Assembly (NCBI RefSeq): GCF_002302635.1
Contig: NZ_CP022387.1
Location: 1,240,001 to 1,304,000, forward strand
DNA from: Capnocytophaga stomatis
GTDB taxonomy: Bacteria; Bacteroidota; Bacteroidia; Flavobacteriales; Flavobacteriaceae
Reading direction: 5' to 3'
Length of the DNA stretch: 64,000 bases
Shown here: in pieces, positions 62,045 to 64,000 of the stretch
Position numbering within the stretch: the stretch's first letter is position 1
How the letters are laid out: every line of letters starts with the position of its first letter
Program-made: the position numbers and the translations under genes
The notes under the pieces: model-generated
Databases searched by the model: none
What the model saw: the letters and a program-made list of their open reading frames with translations, nothing else
What the model was told of the DNA's origin: nothing

Positions 62045-62531
62045 AAGTCAACATTTTTTTATCCATATCTTCGTAACGCTTGTTCAATTTATTATAATAA
62101 ATATCCCAAGAAAGGTAAGAATGACTTATGTCTACCAAACGAAAAGCATCATAAGAAATTAAATCTGAATTTATTACTTTTATCTTTTCGAGATTTATTT
62201 TAATTTTTTCCGAATGTGAATTAGCTTTTGGTTTATAATTTTCTTTGAAAATCAGTTTATTTCTATCAATTGAAAAATCACTAAAATCACCTTTTTTTTC
62301 GGAATACATATTGTAAATATCAGCCTCAACGTGTCCATATTGCCACGCTTGGAACTTATCAAACACATCAAACAAATGATTTTCAGAATCTGCTCCTGAC
62401 ACAAAAAACAACAACTTCATTACTTTTAAGATGCTTAAATCGTTTTCTTTTCCAGGGTTTTGTTCTTTATACCATTCATCTAAATGACAAAGTATTTCCT
62501 CAAAGACCTGAATTTTATCTCGGCTAATCAT
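62022..62531 (-). CDS. Panacea (DUF4065) antitoxin-like protein
   Basis: A 169-aa protein from ATG at 62529-62531. The Panacea/SocA-like core is seen in ILKVMKLLFFVSG (residues ~40-50) and FDKFQAWQYGHVEADIYNMY (~58-77). The domain is known as a broad antitoxin module (PanA) that neutralises many unrelated toxins encoded beside it. The rest is charged. It opens a four-gene operon and overlaps the next gene by 23 bp, as is common for toxin-antitoxin pairs. A longer frame from 62612 begins before a likely leader and is rejected. Confidence 0.75.
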   Translation of the reverse strand: MISRDKIQVFEEILCHLDEWYKEQNPGKENDLSILKVMKLLFFVSGADSENHLFDVFDKFQAWQYGHVEADIYNMYSEKKGDFSDFSIDRNKLIFKENYKPKANSHSEKIKINLEKIKVINSDLISYDAFRLVDISHSYLSWDIYYNKLNKRYEDMDKKMLTYEPKYYR

Positions 62532-62647
62532 TTCAAATAAAATTAACTTTGGTACAAAAATAAATAAAAAATATAATTTTGTTCGTTTTTTGTTCCAAAA
62601 AACCGTATTCAATTAAAAATTTAACATTTTTTCACTTTAAAATACCG

Positions 62648-64000
62648 CTAATCATTCAGCTTCAACACGGCCATAAACGCACTCTGCGGCACTTCCACGT
62701 TGCCGATTTGTCGCATACGTTTCTTTCCTTTCTTCTGTTTTTCAAGGAGTTTACGCTTACGCGAGATGTCGCCACCGTAACATTTTGCCGTAACGTCTTT
62801 GCGGAGGGCTTTGATGGTTTCACGAGCAATGATTTTCGCTCCGATTGCCGCCTGAATCGGAATGTCAAACTGCTGACGCGGAATCAGTTCACGCAATTTT
62901 TCACACATTTTCTTACCGATATTATACGCATTATCGGCGTGAATCAGGGCAGAAAGAGCGTCCACCGAATTGGCGTTAATAAGCACATCGACCTTTACCA
63001 AATTCGAGGCACGCATTCCGATTGGCGAATAATCAAACGAAGCGTAACCCTTTGATACTGTTTTGAGTCGGTCGTAAAAATCAAACACAATTTCCGCCAG
63101 TGGCATATCAAAATTCAGCTCCACTCGCTCGGGCGTAAGATAGGTCTGATTGGTGATTTGTCCGCGTTTTTCGATACAAAGCGACATCACTTGCCCCACA
63201 AAATCCGCCTTGGTGATAATCGAAGCCTTGATGTACGGCTCTTCCACGCGGTCGAGTTTTGACGGCTCAGGCAGATCGGACGGATTGTTCACCACGATAG
63301 GCGTTTCAGGATCTTTCTTGGTGTAAGCCAGATAACTAACGTTTGGAACGGTCGTGATTACGGTCATATCAAACTCGCGTTCCAACCGCTCTTGAATGAT
63401 TTCCAAATGCAACATTCCGAGGAAACCACAACGGAAACCAAAGCCCAACGCCGCCGAACTTTCAGGCGTGAAAACCAACGAAGCATCATTGAGTTGCAGT
63501 TTCTCCATCGAAGCTCGAAGCTCTTCATAATCCTCAGTATCAACAGGATAAATCCCCGCAAAAACCATCGGCTTTACGTCTTCAAATCCGTCAATGGCTT
63601 CGGTACAGCCGTTTTGAGCTGTCGTAATGGTATCGCCCACTTTCACTTCACGAGCGTCTTTAATCCCCGTGATGAGATAGCCCACATCGCCACAACCTAC
63701 AAAAGGCTTGGGTACTTGGTTGAGTTTGAGCGTCCCCACCTCGTCGGCGTGGTAAATCTTGTCGGAGGACATAAATTTGATTTTGTCGTTTTTGGAAATT
63801 TTCCCGTTCATCACACGGAAATACGTTTCCACCCCACGAAACGGATTGTACACCGAATCGAAAATCAGGGCTTGTAGCGGTGCCTCGGGGTCGCCTTTCG
63901 GAGCAGGAATGCGTTCGATGATGGCTTCAAGGATGTTTTCCACGCCCAAGCCTGTTTTTCCGCTGGCAGGGATAATTTCGTCAGGGTCGCAACCGAGCAA
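62648..64000 (-). CDS. lepA: Elongation factor 4 (LepA), 3' part
   Basis: The last ~450 residues of a roughly 600-residue LepA GTPase; the N-terminal G domain lies beyond the window edge. It opens with the end of the G domain ([20 protein letters not shown]), then domains II and III, and the LepA-specific C-terminal domain ([20 protein letters not shown]) with the terminal [17 protein letters not shown]. LepA acts on stalled ribosomes. GC content is higher than in the adjacent operon. It is separated from the Panacea gene by about 115 bp. Confidence 0.96.
   Translation of the reverse strand: MLGCDPDEIIPASGKTGLGVENILEAIIERIPAPKGDPEAPLQALIFDSVYNPFRGVETYFRVMNGKISKNDKIKFMSSDKIYHADEVGTLKLNQVPKPFVGCGDVGYLITGIKDAREVKVGDTITTAQNGCTEAIDGFEDVKPMVFAGIYPVDTEDYEELRASMEKLQLNDASLVFTPESSAALGFGFRCGFLGMLHLEIIQERLEREFDMTVITTVPNVSYLAYTKKDPETPIVVNNPSDLPEPSKLDRVEEPYIKASIITKADFVGQVMSLCIEKRGQITNQTYLTPERVELNFDMPLAEIVFDFYDRLKTVSKGYASFDYSPIGMRASNLVKVDVLINANSVDALSALIHADNAYNIGKKMCEKLRELIPRQQFDIPIQAAIGAKIIARETIKALRKDVTAKCYGGDISRKRKLLEKQKKGKKRMRQIGNVEVPQSAFMAVLKLND

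Overview
The window reads as chromosome of a low-GC member of the Bacteroidota, family Flavobacteriaceae. The gene content fits a host-associated genus such as Capnocytophaga, but this genus call is inference because no rRNA or species marker is present. Support comes from the SusC/SusD pair with glycoside hydrolases, many surface lipoproteins, promoters of the TTTG...TAnnTTTG type, weak Shine-Dalgarno sequences, and flavobacterial families (DUF4292, DUF6377, DUF6261, DUF5522).

Region by region. 1-7.9 kb: an NhaD-type antiporter, an RlpA-like lipoprotein, a frameshifted outer-membrane protein, an exported unknown, IS copy 1, a transglutaminase-like lipoprotein, a DUF6261 protein and a small Imm33-like pair, separated by 41-bp tandem repeats. 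8-16 kb: a GH92 mannosidase, then a plus-strand housekeeping run (dut, DUF4292 lipoprotein, EnvC-like protein, GNAT, rbfA, FtsX-type permease). 16-22.4 kb: LVIVD lipoproteins, tRNA-His, DUF5522 and DUF1287 proteins, a second 41-bp array, and a decaying tandem array of secreted paralogs with repeated signal-peptide stubs. 22.8-36.4 kb: parC, then a polysaccharide utilisation locus (SusR-like regulator, SusC, SusD, GH30, SGNH hydrolase, GH3) whose composition suggests beta-1,6-glucan use. 36.5-40 kb: a LuxE-like enzyme, an ArsC/Spx-like protein, a MerR regulator and an M23 peptidase.

40-44.8 kb is the most distinctive region. On the minus strand lie a multi-pass membrane protein split by IS copy 2, a thioredoxin-fold protein with a CxxC motif, a 67-aa double-glycine precursor peptide, a 56-aa two-helix membrane protein (immunity candidate) and an ABC exporter with an N-terminal C39 peptidase. 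This looks like a complete class II bacteriocin locus, damaged by the IS in its first gene.

45-58 kb: a GH26 mannanase, alaS, a CPBP protease, an NhaC-type antiporter, an endonuclease/exonuclease/phosphatase protein, rnhB, a lysozyme-like protein, a sulfatase-fold transferase and trxB. 58.8-62.5 kb: a four-gene minus-strand operon led by a Panacea/DUF4065 antitoxin-like protein that overlaps a 637-aa membrane protein, followed by two more membrane proteins. This is a candidate toxin-antitoxin or defence module. The window ends inside lepA.

The two IS copies appear identical and lie in direct orientation 39.6 kb apart, so recombination could delete everything between them. Several starts below are set downstream of longer open frames, because the longer forms begin at TTG/GTG or put a non-signal extension before a clear signal peptide.
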